Source: Acidimicrobiaceae bacterium
Lineage (GTDB): Bacteria > Actinomycetota > Acidimicrobiia > Acidimicrobiales > RAAP-2
Length of the DNA: 48,937 nucleotides
NCBI GenBank assembly: GCA_027315445.1
Contig: DAHUYA010000137.1
Location: 1 to 48,937 of the forward strand
Direction: 5' to 3'
In this document: positions 8,006 through 19,315 of the stretch, piece after piece
Layout of the letters: every line of letters begins with the position of its first letter
Position numbering within the stretch: the stretch's first letter is position 1
The notes under the pieces: model-generated
The model's input: the letters and a program-made list of their open reading frames with translations, nothing else
Database searches by the model: none
Told to the model about the DNA's origin: nothing
Program-made: the position numbers and the translations under genes

Positions 8006-8016
8006 GGCCGGCGGCA

Positions 8017-8646
8017 ATGGTCGGCGATCGCTCGGTGCGGGCAGGGACGGGCGTCGATCGCCCGACCGGTCAGGGCCCCCTCCCCGAGCCCCCGTTCCCC
8101 CCCGGGCCCTCGCCCCTCCCCCCGGAACCCGGGCCGCCCCCCCCGCCGGAGCCCCCCGAGCCTCCGTGGCCGCCGGAACCGCATCCTTGGCCGCCCGAGC
8201 CGCCGTCCCCGCCGGAGCCGCCCGAGCTCGAGCCGTCGGGGCACCGTCTCGACCGCAGGCCCGACCACTGGGTCATCGAGGCCTGGGGCCCGGACCGTCC
8301 TGCCTGCGTCACCGAGGCGCTGCAGGCGCTGATCGAGGGCTTCGCCCACGTCGACGACCCGCCGGCCACGGCCGCCCTTCCGATCGCCTCGGCGGACGGC
8401 GGGAACGAGGACGCACTGGCCAGCCTGATCGAGGAGGTCGTCCAACGGCTCGAGGTCTTCTCGGTCGTGCCGGTGCGCTTCCACCTGGCCGAGACCGCGG
8501 ACGGAGGTTTGGCGGGCGACATGGAGGTCGTGCCGGCCAGCCGGGCGACGCTGTTCGGGCACCCACCCGCCGCCCTCCCGCCTCGCGAGCTGTCCGTCCG
8601 GAAATCGGGGCAGCGTTGGTGGTGCCACCTCCGCATCGACGCCTGA
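8017..8646 (+). CDS. archease-like protein with Pro-Glu-rich N-terminal extension
   Basis: 209 aa. Residues about 20-75 are a low-complexity PPEP-type stretch. The rest resembles archease: WVIEAWGPDRPACVTEALQAL, then EDALASLIEEVVQRLEVFS, VPVRFHL and a final beta strand WWCHLRIDA. Archease activates the RNA ligase RtcB in organisms that have both, but no rtcB is visible here. It probably forms an operon with the adenosine-specific kinase (11 bp gap). The ATG at 8017 has no obvious ribosome site, so an internal start after the Pro-rich region cannot be excluded; its third-position GC and frame continuity support the longer form. Confidence 0.6.
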   Translation: MVGDRSVRAGTGVDRPTGQGPLPEPPFPPGPSPLPPEPGPPPPPEPPEPPWPPEPHPWPPEPPSPPEPPELEPSGHRLDRRPDHWVIEAWGPDRPACVTEALQALIEGFAHVDDPPATAALPIASADGGNEDALASLIEEVVQRLEVFSVVPVRFHLAETADGGLAGDMEVVPASRATLFGHPPAALPPRELSVRKSGQRWWCHLRIDA

Positions 8647-8653
8647 ACAGCGT

Positions 8654-8709
8654 CGGCGCCCCAGCCTCGGCGCCCCAACCTCGGCGCCCCAGGGTCAGCG
8701 CCCCAGGGC
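8654..8709. repeat. 14-bp tandem repeat, four copies
   Basis: Unit CGGCGCCCCAGCCT with variants (AACCT, AGGGT, AGGGC endings) at 8654, 8668, 8682 and 8696. It fills the gap between the archease-like and protease genes. Confidence 0.85.
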
Positions 8710-8770
8710 CCCAACGCGCAAGGGCCGTTGTGCCCTGGCGCCCGGGGGGCGCCCGTCGCACGCTGTCCCC

Positions 8771-9598
8771 GTGGGTCCGCCAGGCGGTCACGCGGTCGAA
8801 GAGCCCCGGGGCACCGCCGGGGGAGGCGGCGGGCGCGGCGGTCGGACAAGACCCTCGGGCGTGCCGGTGGGGAGGATCGTGGGGGTGGAGATCCGCCTCC
8901 ACTGGACCTTCCTCGCCCTGCTGCTCGTGGTCGTGGCGGCCAACGCTGGCGCCGGGGCCAAGGTCGTCTCCGGTGCGCTGCTCTGGGTGGTGGCGGTCTT
9001 CGGCTCGGTCCTGCTGCACGAGGCGGCCCACTGCGTGGTGGCCCGGCGCCGGGGGGCGGTGGTCGACGGGATCCTGCTCACCCCGGTGGCCGGCCTGTCG
9101 AGGATGCACGACCTGCCCGACACCCCGCGCGACGAGCTGGCCGTGGCGATCGCCGGACCGCTGGTCAACTTCGTGCTGGCCACCCTGGTGGCGGTGGCCG
9201 GCCTGGCCGCGGGGGTGTCGCTCTGGCCACCGACGCTCTTCGCCGGCGGCTGGATCGCCCGCATGCTGTGGATGAACGTGCTCCTCGGCGGGTTCAACCT
9301 CCTCCCAGCCCTGCCCATGGACGGGGGCTGGGTGCTCCGCAGCATCCTCGAGCGACGCCGCGACCGCCGAGCGGCCGCCGCGGCGGCGGCGGAGGTGTCG
9401 CGGGTCGTGGCGGTGGTGATGATCGCCGCCGGGATCCTCTACGACTTCTGGCTGGTCGTCCTCGGCCTGCTCGTCCTGGCGGTGGCGTCGGCGGGCGAGC
9501 AGCCACCCGACGAGCGCCCACCCGACCGGGCGCCGGACCCGGAGGCGGAGGCGGACCGGACGGCTCCCCCGGGGGCACCCCGCGGCGCACGGCGATGA
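8771..9598 (+). CDS. site-2 protease family (M50) membrane metalloprotease
   Basis: Intramembrane zinc protease. The HEXXH motif is in VLLHEAAHCVV (around residue 83), and the third ligand motif NLLPALPMDGG is near residue 180. Four to five hydrophobic segments surround them. There is no CBS or PDZ domain, so this is a minimal M50B member of the SpoIVFB/Rv-type group that starts near GRIVGVEIRLHWTF. The GTG at 8771 gives a 30-residue Gly-rich lead; a GTG near 8861 is an equally plausible start. The last residues overlap the MFS start (ATGA). Substrate unknown. Confidence 0.87.
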   Translation: MGPPGGHAVEEPRGTAGGGGGRGGRTRPSGVPVGRIVGVEIRLHWTFLALLLVVVAANAGAGAKVVSGALLWVVAVFGSVLLHEAAHCVVARRRGAVVDGILLTPVAGLSRMHDLPDTPRDELAVAIAGPLVNFVLATLVAVAGLAAGVSLWPPTLFAGGWIARMLWMNVLLGGFNLLPALPMDGGWVLRSILERRRDRRAAAAAAAEVSRVVAVVMIAAGILYDFWLVVLGLLVLAVASAGEQPPDERPPDRAPDPEAEADRTAPPGAPRGARR

Positions 9599-11232
9599 GC
9601 GACCGCCGGGACCCCGGACCCGGGCCCTCCTCCGCCGCACCCACGGGGACGATGGTCGGGCGAATGCCGGCCGGCACCTCCGGAGCCCTCCGCCACCACC
9701 GCTGGGCGATCCTCGCGGTGCTGTGCATCAGCCTGCTGATCGTCAGCCTCGACAACACCATCCTCAACGTGGCGCTGCCCTCGATCGTGCGGGACATGCA
9801 CGCCACCTCGAGCCAGCTGCAGTGGATGGTCGACGCCTACGCAGTGGTGTTCGCCGGCCTCCTGCTCGTCGCCGGGAGCCTGGGCGATCGCCTCGGTCGC
9901 AAGTGGATCTTCCTGGCCGGTCTGGCCGTCTTCGCCGCCGGCTCGAGTGCCTCCGCCTTCTCCGGCTCACCGGGCCACCTGATCGCGGCCCGGGCCTTCA
10001 TGGGCATCGGCGCCGCCGGCATCATGCCTTCGACCCTCTCCATCCTCACCAACGTGTTCACCGACGACCTCGAGCGCGCCCGGGCCATCGGCATCTGGTC
10101 GGGGACGACCGGCCTCGGGGTGGCGGTCGGCCCGGTGGTCGGCGGCTGGCTGCTGGCCCATTACTGGTGGGGATCGGTCTTCCTGGTGAACGTGCCGATC
10201 GCCCTGGTCGGACTGTTGGCCACCGCCCTGCTGATCCCCAACTCGCGCAACCCGACCGCCCAGCCGGCCGACCCGGTGGGCGCCGTCGGGTCGATCGCCG
10301 GCATGGGCCTGCTGCTCTGGGGGATCATCGAGGCCCCCCAGCGGTCCTGGACCTCACCCGTGGTGCTGGGCTCGATCGCCGCCGCCCTCGCCATCCTGGC
10401 GGCGTTCGTGCTGTGGGAACGCCGGTCGTCCCACCCGATGCTCAACTTGTCCTTCTTCGAGAGCCGTCGCTTCACGGTGGCCATCACCGCCATGGGGCTG
10501 GTCATCTTCGCCCTCATGGGCGCGCTGTTCCTCCTCTCCCAGTACCTCCAGTTCTCGCTCGGCTACAGCGCCTTCCAGACCGGCATCCGGATCGCGCCCA
10601 TCGCCGCCGTGCTGCTGGTGGCGGCCCCGCTGTCGATGCTCCTGGTGCGGCTGGTGGGCTCCAAGCCGGTGGTCTTCGCCGGCATGGGCCTGATCAGCGT
10701 CGGGCTGTTCCTGCTGATGCGGACGACCGTGCACGGCAGCTACCTCGATGCCCTGCCCCCCCTCTTCCTCCTCGGGGCCGGCTCCGGCCTGGCTTTCGCC
10801 CCGTGCACCGATTCCGTGATGGGCTCCCTGCCCCTCGACCAGGCCGGCGTCGGCTCGGCCACCAACAGCGCAGCCCTCCAGACGGGCGGAGCCCTCGGGG
10901 TCGGGGTGCTCGGGAGCCTGCTCAACACCCGCTACCAGGACCACCTCCTCCCGGTGCTCGCCCACTACCCGGTGCCGAAGTCGATCGAGCAGCTCATCAT
11001 CGGGTCCCTCGGCGATGCCCTGGCGGTGGCGGCACACGTCGGCGGGCGACTCGGGGAGGGCCTCGCCGCCTACGCCCGTCAGGCGTTCATCGACGGCCTC
11101 GACCTGGCGGTGGTGGTGGGGGGCGTGGTGGTGGCCGTGGCCGCCGTGGCGGTGCTGTGGCTGCTGCCCAACCGGGCCGATGCCCGCCGACCGCCGGTCG
11201 GATCGGAGCCAGAGCAGAGGGAGGAACGATGA
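9595..11232 (+). CDS. MFS drug:H+ antiporter, DHA2 (EmrB/QacA) family
   Basis: 545-aa exporter with 14 predicted membrane segments. Family motifs: LDNTILNVALPSI in TM1, motif A GDRLGRKWIF after TM2, and motif C GVAVGPVVGGWL in TM5. The ATG at 9595 overlaps the protease stop (ATGA), so the two are coupled. The listed ORF from 8728 is a shadow over the protease. The last codons overlap a zinc-ribbon microprotein, again by ATGA. Substrates are not deducible. Confidence 0.92.
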   Translation: MSDRRDPGPGPSSAAPTGTMVGRMPAGTSGALRHHRWAILAVLCISLLIVSLDNTILNVALPSIVRDMHATSSQLQWMVDAYAVVFAGLLLVAGSLGDRLGRKWIFLAGLAVFAAGSSASAFSGSPGHLIAARAFMGIGAAGIMPSTLSILTNVFTDDLERARAIGIWSGTTGLGVAVGPVVGGWLLAHYWWGSVFLVNVPIALVGLLATALLIPNSRNPTAQPADPVGAVGSIAGMGLLLWGIIEAPQRSWTSPVVLGSIAAALAILAAFVLWERRSSHPMLNLSFFESRRFTVAITAMGLVIFALMGALFLLSQYLQFSLGYSAFQTGIRIAPIAAVLLVAAPLSMLLVRLVGSKPVVFAGMGLISVGLFLLMRTTVHGSYLDALPPLFLLGAGSGLAFAPCTDSVMGSLPLDQAGVGSATNSAALQTGGALGVGVLGSLLNTRYQDHLLPVLAHYPVPKSIEQLIIGSLGDALAVAAHVGGRLGEGLAAYARQAFIDGLDLAVVVGGVVVAVAAVAVLWLLPNRADARRPPVGSEPEQREER

Positions 11233-11447
11233 GCACTCGCGACCGTCACCAGGACGAGCAGGACCAGTCGCTCGACGTGTGCGAACGCTGCGGGGCGACC
11301 GAGCACGTCCACCGGGGGCTCTGCCGTCGGTGCCACGAGCTGCTGGTGGGCGAGGGGCGGCGCATCGCCGCCGAGCGGCCCCGGCCACCCCACCAGCCCG
11401 AACCCCAGCCGCCCCGCCAGCCGCCCTGGCGCCGCCGCGGCGCCTGA
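11229..11447 (+). CDS. zinc-ribbon microprotein (72 aa)
   Basis: A small gene hidden in the 9723-11447 shadow ORF. It has a C-x2-C-x11-C-x2-C zinc ribbon (VCERCGATE ... GLCRRCHEL) followed by a Pro/Arg-rich basic tail. The ATG at 11229 overlaps the MFS stop (ATGA) and follows GAGGGAGGAA, a good ribosome site, so translation is credible. Role unknown; it may bind nucleic acid or a partner through the ribbon. Confidence 0.72.
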   Translation: MSTRDRHQDEQDQSLDVCERCGATEHVHRGLCRRCHELLVGEGRRIAAERPRPPHQPEPQPPRQPPWRRRGA

Positions 11448-11519
11448 GAGGCGCCCGAGCTGCGCCCGAGCACTGGCGCGACCGCGGCGCCCGGGCACTG
11501 GCGCGACCTCCCGTCACTC

Positions 11520-11533
11520 AGGACGTTCGGCCC
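11520..11533 (+). promoter_or_regulatory. DosR-like box AGGACGTTCGGCCC upstream of ppsA
   Basis: AGGAC-GTTC-GGCCC followed by TACC, one mismatch from GGGAC in the left half. It lies 36 bp before the ppsA GTG, in the position expected for an activator overlapping the -35 region. Confidence 0.5.
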
Positions 11534-11569
11534 TACCCCGCCGGCCGGGCCGGCGAGCACCATCGAGGG

Positions 11570-14028
<2,459 letters not shown>

Positions 14029-14029
<1 letters not shown>

Positions 14030-15696
14030 TGGCCGGCGCCCGGCGGGCCGCCATGGGCCCGAAGCCGGCCGACATGGCCCGGGTGCTCGACCTGACCCAC
14101 GAGCCGGGCACCGGGCCGGTCCGCGATCGCCGGCCGGTGTACGTGGACCTGCTGCCGCCGTGCAACGAGGCGTGCCCGGCCGGTGAGAACGTACAGGCGT
14201 GGCTCGACGCCGCCCAGGACGGCCGGGACCTCGATGCGTGGTCGCTGCTGGTGGCCGACAACCCGCTGCCGGCGGTGCACGGGCGGGTCTGTTACCACCC
14301 CTGCGAGGAGAGCTGCAACCGCGAGCAGCTCGACGAGGCGGTGCGCATCCACGCCGTCGAGCGGTACCTCGGGGACCTCGCCCTCGAGCGGGGATGGCCG
14401 CTGCCCGCCCCACGCGCCGACAGCGGCCGCCGGGTGCTGGTCGTCGGCGCCGGGCCCAGTGGCCTGTCGGCCGCCTACCACCTGCGCGCCCGCGGCCACG
14501 GGGTGGAGGTGCACGAGGCCGGCCCGGTGGCCGGCGGGATGATGCACTTCGGGATCCCCGCCTACCGGCTCCCCCGCGACGTGCTCGGCCCCGAGGTGGA
14601 CCGGCTCCTGGCCACCGGGGTCCGGCTGGTCACCGACCACGAGGTGGAGGACCTGCTGGGCGAGCAGGCGGAGGGTGGGTTCGACGCGGTGTTCGTCGCC
14701 GTCGGGGCGGCGATCGGCAAGCACGTCGACATCCCGGCGCGCGACGCCGGCCGGGTGCTCGACGCCATCACCCTCCTCCACGACGTCGAGACCGGGGAGC
14801 CGCCCCGCCTCGGGCGCCGGGTGGTGGTCTACGGCGGGGGGGACACCGCCATGGACGCCGCCCGCACCGCCCGGCGCCTGGGCGCCGACGAGGCGCTCGT
14901 GGTGTACCGACGCGACCAGGCCCACATGCCGGCTCACCCGGCCGAGACGGCGGAGGCGCTCTCGGAGGGGGTGAAGATCCGCTGGCTCCGCACCGTCGCC
15001 GGCATCACCGGCGACGAGCTGACCATCGAGGAGATGGTGCTCGACGAGCACGGCTGGCCCCAGCCCACCGGGCGGACCGAGACGCTGCGCTCCGACGCCC
15101 TGGTGCTGGCGCTCGGCCAGGACACCGACAGCGCCTTCCTCCGGCAGGTGGAGGGGGTGACCTTTCGGGCCGACGGCACGGTGCTCGTGGGGCCCGACAT
15201 GATGACCGGCCGTCCGGGGATCTTCGCCGGCGGCGACATGGTGCCGACGGAACGCACGGTGACGGTGGCGGTCGGCCATGGCAAGCGCGCCGCCCGGCAC
15301 ATCGACGCCTGGCTGGCGGGCCGCCGCTACGAGCCGGCGCCCAAGCACCCGGGCGTCCGCTTCGAGCAGTTGCATCTCCCCGTCTACAGCGACGTCGAGC
15401 CGGCGAGCCAGCCCGGGCTCGACCCCGAACGGCGGCAGCACACCTTCGAGGAGGTCTACGGCGGGCTCCGCCCCGAGGACGCCCGGCGCGAGGCCCGGCG
15501 CTGCCTGTCGTGCGGGAACTGCTTCGAGTGCGACAGCTGCTACGCGGCCTGCCCCGAGGACGCCATCGTCAAGCTCGGTCCCGGAGGGCGCTACCGGGTC
15601 GACCTCGACCGCTGCACGGGCTGCGCGGTCTGCGTCGAGCAATGCCCCTGCCACGCCCTCGAGATGGAGACCGAGCCCGCCGCCGGGGGGAGCTGA
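14029..15696 (+). CDS. GltD-like FAD/NAD(P) oxidoreductase fused to 2[4Fe-4S] ferredoxin domain
   Basis: 555 aa. An N-terminal Fe-S helical domain (CNEACPAGENVQAW; VCYHPCEESCNRE) is followed by a GltD-type flavoprotein with an FAD Rossmann motif VLVVGAGPSGLSAAYHL, a NAD(P) motif VVVYGGGDTAMDAARTA and GIFAGGDMV. The C-terminal 70 residues are a bacterial 2[4Fe-4S] ferredoxin (CLSCGNCFECDSC ... CTGCAVCVEQCPC). Placed between ppsA and nifJ, it most likely exchanges electrons between ferredoxin reduced by NifJ and NAD(P)H. It is not a glutamate synthase subunit: no large subunit is nearby. The start is the ATG in TGATG with the ppsA stop. Confidence 0.88.
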
Positions 15697-15697
15697 C

Positions 15698-18600
15698 GTG
15701 GACGGGCGACGGGCCACCATGGACGGCAACACGGCGGCCGCCCACGTCGCCTACCGGCTCAACGAGGTCTGCGCCATCTACCCGATCACGCCCTCCTCCC
15801 CCATGGCGGAGCTGGCCGACGAGTGGTCGGCCCAGGGGCTGCCGAACGTCTACGGCACCGTGCCGGTGGTCCAGGAGATGCAGAGCGAGGGCGGCGCCGC
15901 CGGCACCCTCCACGGCGCGCTGCAGGCCGGGGCGCTCGCCACCACCTTCACGGCCTCGCAGGGACTCCTGCTGATGCTGCCGAACATGTTCAAGGTGGCG
16001 GGCGAGCTCACCCCGGCCGTGGTGCACGTGGCCGCCCGCGCCGTGGCCACCCAGGCGCTGTCGATCTTCGGCGACCACTCCGACGTGATGGCGGCCAGAG
16101 GGACCGGCTTCGCCCAACTGTGCTCGGGCTCGGTGCAGGAGGCCCACGACGGCGCCCTGCTGGCCCAGGCGGCCAGCCTGCGCACCCGGGTGCCCTTCAT
16201 CCACTTCTTCGACGGGTTCCGAACCTCCCACGAGCTGAACACGCTCACCCTGCTCGCCGATGACCACCTGCGCGCCCTGGTGCCCGAGGAACTGGTGCGG
16301 GCGCATCGCCGACGGGCGCTCGACCCCGACCACCCCTTCGTGCGGGGCACCGCCCACAACCCGGACACCTTCTTCCAGGCCCGCGAAGCCGCCAACCCCT
16401 ACCACCGGGCGGTCCCCGGGGTGCTCGAGGGAGTCATGGACGAGCTGGCGCGTGCCACCGGCCGGCGCTACTCCCTCTTCGAGTACGAGGGGGACCCCGA
16501 CGCCACCCGGGTGGTGGTGCTGCTGGGCTCGGGGGCCGAGGCCGCCCGCGAGGCGGCGGCGGCGCTGCGGGCCGGGGGCGAGAAGGTGGGAGTGGTGCAG
16601 GTGCGGCTCTTCCGGCCTTTCTCGGGCGAGCACCTGGTGGCCGCGGTGCCGCCCACCTGCCGGGCCGTCGGGGTGCTCGACCGCACCAAGGAGCCGGGCG
16701 CCATCGGGGAGCCGCTCTACCTCGACGTGGTGGCCGCCTTCGCCCGGGCGGCGGCCGACGGCCGTCGCCCGGCGATGCCCCTGGTGGTCGGCGGCCGCTA
16801 CGGCCTCGGCTCCAAGGAGTTCACCCCGTCGCACGCCGCCGCCGTGTTCGACGCCCTGGCGCGGGCACAGCCACCCCACGGGTTCACGGTGGGCATCACC
16901 GACGACGTCAGCGGCACCAGCCTCGAGCCCTGCCCCGTCCGCCGGCCGGCGGGCGATGAAACGGTCGAGGCGGTGTTCTTCGGGCTGGGTGCCGACGGCA
17001 CGGTGGGGGCCAACAAGAACAGCGTCAAGATCCTCGCCGAGGAAGCGGGGCGCTTCGCCCAGGGCTATTTCGTCTACGACTCCCACAAGTCGGGGGCCCA
17101 GACCGCGTCGCACCTCCGCTTCGGCCCCGAGCCGATCCACCGCCCCTACCTGATCGACGCCGCCGACTTCGTGGCCGTCCACTGGACGCCCTTCCTCGAG
17201 CGCCAGGACCTGCTGGCGACGGCGGCCCCCGGCGCCACCGTGCTGCTCAACTCCCCCCACGGCGCCGACGAGACGTGGGCGCACCTTCCGGCCACCGCCA
17301 GGGCGCAGATCACGACCAAGCAGCTCCGCTGCTTCGTGGTCGACGCCTCGGGGGTCGCCCGGCGGGCCGGCCTCGGCAACCGGACCAACACCGTGCTGCA
17401 GACCTGCTTCTTCGCCCTGTCGAAGGTGCTGCCGACCGAGGAGGCGGTCGCCCGCATCAAGACGTCGATCCGCCGGACCTACGTCGACCGTGGGGACGAG
17501 GTGCTGCGCCAGAACTTCGAGGCGGTGGACGCCGCCCTGGCCCACCTCCATCCGGTGAGCGTGCCGGCGGAGCCGCCCGGGGCGGCGGGACCGCCCGAGC
17601 CGAAGCCGGCCGCGTCGGCGGTGCCCGATGACGCACCGCCCTTCGTACGCCGGGTGACCGCGGCCCTGCTGGCCGGCGAGGGCGACCGGCTCCCGGTGAG
17701 CGCCCTGCCCGCCGACGGGACCTACCCCTCGGGCACCTCCGTCTGGGAGAAGCGGGGCATCGCCGAGCTGGTCCCGGTCTGGGACCCCGACCTGTGCGTC
17801 CAGTGCGGCCGGTGCAGCTTCGTCTGCCCGCACAGCGTGATCCGGGCCCGGTACTACGACCAGGGCGCACTGGCCGGCGCGCCCGAAGGCTTCCCCTCGG
17901 CGGCGGTCAACGCCCGGGGGTTCCCCGACGTGCGCTTCACCCTGCAGTCCTCGGTGGAGGACTGCACTGGCTGCGGCCTCTGCGTGGAGGCCTGCCCGGT
18001 CACCAGCCCGAGCGAGCCGGGCCGGCGGGCGATCGACCTCGGGCCCAAGGCGCCGCGCCTCGACCGGGAGCGGGCCAACCTCGACTTCTTCGGTCGCCTG
18101 GCGGTGAACGACCGGTCGAGGGTCGACTTCGGGCAGGTGCGGGGGGTGCAGTTCCTCGAGCCGCTCTTCGAGTTCCCCGGCGCCTGCGAGGGCTGCGGGG
18201 AGACGCCCTACCTGAAGGTCCTCTCCCAGCTGTTCGGAGACCGGATGCTGGTGGCCAACGCCACCGGATGCTCCTCCATCTACGGCGGCAATCTCCCAGT
18301 GACCCCCTGGTCGGTCGACCGCGAGGGGCGCGGACCGGCCTGGTCCAACTCCCTGTTCGAGGACGACGCCGAGTTCGGCCTGGGCTTCCGGCTCGCCATC
18401 GACCAGCACCTCGAGCTGGCCCGCCGGCTGCTGCGCCGGCTGGCACCACAGATCGGCCCGGCGCTGGCGTCGGCGCTCCTCGAGGCCCCCCAGCAGACCG
18501 AGTCCGAGATCCGCGCCCAGCGGCGGCGCGTGGACGAGCTGCGCTCCGTGCTCGAGCGCCTCCAAGGAGACGACCCGCTGGTCGGCCGCCTGGCCTCGGT

Positions 18601-19315
18601 CGCCCATCATCTGGTTCGGCGCAGCGTCTGGCTCGTCGGCGGCGACGGCTGGGCCTACGACATCGGCTACGGCGGCCTCGACCACGTGCTGGCCGGCGGC
18701 CGCGACGTCAACGTGCTGGTGCTCGACACCGAGGTGTACTCCAACACCGGGGGCCAGGCCTCCAAGGCGACCCCGCTCGGGGCGGTGGCGAAGTTCGCCG
18801 CCGCCGGCAAGCGGGTGCCCCGCAAGGACCTGGCGCTGCAGGCCATGTCCTACGGCGACGTCTACGTCGCGCAGGTGGCCATGGGGGCCAACCCCCAGCA
18901 GACGCTGTTGGCGCTCCGCGAGGCCGAGGCCTACCCCGGGACGTCGCTGGTGCTCGCCTACTGCCACTGCATCGCCCACGGGATCGACATGCGCCAGGGG
19001 CTCCGCCAGCAGCAGCTGGCGGTCTCGAGCGGCTACTGGCCGCTGCTGCGCTACAACCCGGCCATGGAGCGGGCGGGCCGGAACCCGTTCCGGCTCGACT
19101 CCCCGAGACCCTCGGCGCGCTTCGACGAGTACGCCAGGGGGGAGCTGCGCTACCGGACCCTGGCCAACACCCGGCCGCTCGAGGCCGAGCGGCTGGCAGC
19201 AGCCGCCCAGCAGGCGGTCACCGACAAGTACCGCTACTACGAGGCGCTGGCCGGCCTGCCGCCGACAGCCGGGCGCGGCGGGGAGCACGAAGGGGAGGAG
19301 GCACCCGATGATTGA
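15698..19315 (+). CDS. nifJ: pyruvate:ferredoxin (flavodoxin) oxidoreductase, single-chain
   Basis: Oxidatively decarboxylates pyruvate to acetyl-CoA and CO2, reducing ferredoxin; reversible. 1205 aa, matching homodimeric PFOR. N-terminal domain I begins TMDGNTAAAHVAYRLNE and contains the YPITPSSPMAE pyruvate site. The middle domains are followed by two ferredoxin-type clusters (CVQCGRCSFVCP near residue 700; CTGCGLCVEACPV). The C-terminal TPP domain has CEGCGETPY, NATGCSSIYGGN, GGDGWAYDIGYGG and VLDTEVYSNTGGQ. The GTG at 15698 follows GGGGGGAG at 5 nt; the ATG at 15719 is the alternative. The enzyme type is usually oxygen-labile, notable beside aerobic genes. It overlaps the next gene by 8 bp. 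Confidence 0.95.
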   Translation: MDGRRATMDGNTAAAHVAYRLNEVCAIYPITPSSPMAELADEWSAQGLPNVYGTVPVVQEMQSEGGAAGTLHGALQAGALATTFTASQGLLLMLPNMFKVAGELTPAVVHVAARAVATQALSIFGDHSDVMAARGTGFAQLCSGSVQEAHDGALLAQAASLRTRVPFIHFFDGFRTSHELNTLTLLADDHLRALVPEELVRAHRRRALDPDHPFVRGTAHNPDTFFQAREAANPYHRAVPGVLEGVMDELARATGRRYSLFEYEGDPDATRVVVLLGSGAEAAREAAAALRAGGEKVGVVQVRLFRPFSGEHLVAAVPPTCRAVGVLDRTKEPGAIGEPLYLDVVAAFARAAADGRRPAMPLVVGGRYGLGSKEFTPSHAAAVFDALARAQPPHGFTVGITDDVSGTSLEPCPVRRPAGDETVEAVFFGLGADGTVGANKNSVKILAEEAGRFAQGYFVYDSHKSGAQTASHLRFGPEPIHRPYLIDAADFVAVHWTPFLERQDLLATAAPGATVLLNSPHGADETWAHLPATARAQITTKQLRCFVVDASGVARRAGLGNRTNTVLQTCFFALSKVLPTEEAVARIKTSIRRTYVDRGDEVLRQNFEAVDAALAHLHPVSVPAEPPGAAGPPEPKPAASAVPDDAPPFVRRVTAALLAGEGDRLPVSALPADGTYPSGTSVWEKRGIAELVPVWDPDLCVQCGRCSFVCPHSVIRARYYDQGALAGAPEGFPSAAVNARGFPDVRFTLQSSVEDCTGCGLCVEACPVTSPSEPGRRAIDLGPKAPRLDRERANLDFFGRLAVNDRSRVDFGQVRGVQFLEPLFEFPGACEGCGETPYLKVLSQLFGDRMLVANATGCSSIYGGNLPVTPWSVDREGRGPAWSNSLFEDDAEFGLGFRLAIDQHLELARRLLRRLAPQIGPALASALLEAPQQTESEIRAQRRRVDELRSVLERLQGDDPLVGRLASVAHHLVRRSVWLVGGDGWAYDIGYGGLDHVLAGGRDVNVLVLDTEVYSNTGGQASKATPLGAVAKFAAAGKRVPRKDLALQAMSYGDVYVAQVAMGANPQQTLLALREAEAYPGTSLVLAYCHCIAHGIDMRQGLRQQQLAVSSGYWPLLRYNPAMERAGRNPFRLDSPRPSARFDEYARGELRYRTLANTRPLEAERLAAAAQQAVTDKYRYYEALAGLPPTAGRGGEHEGEEAPDD

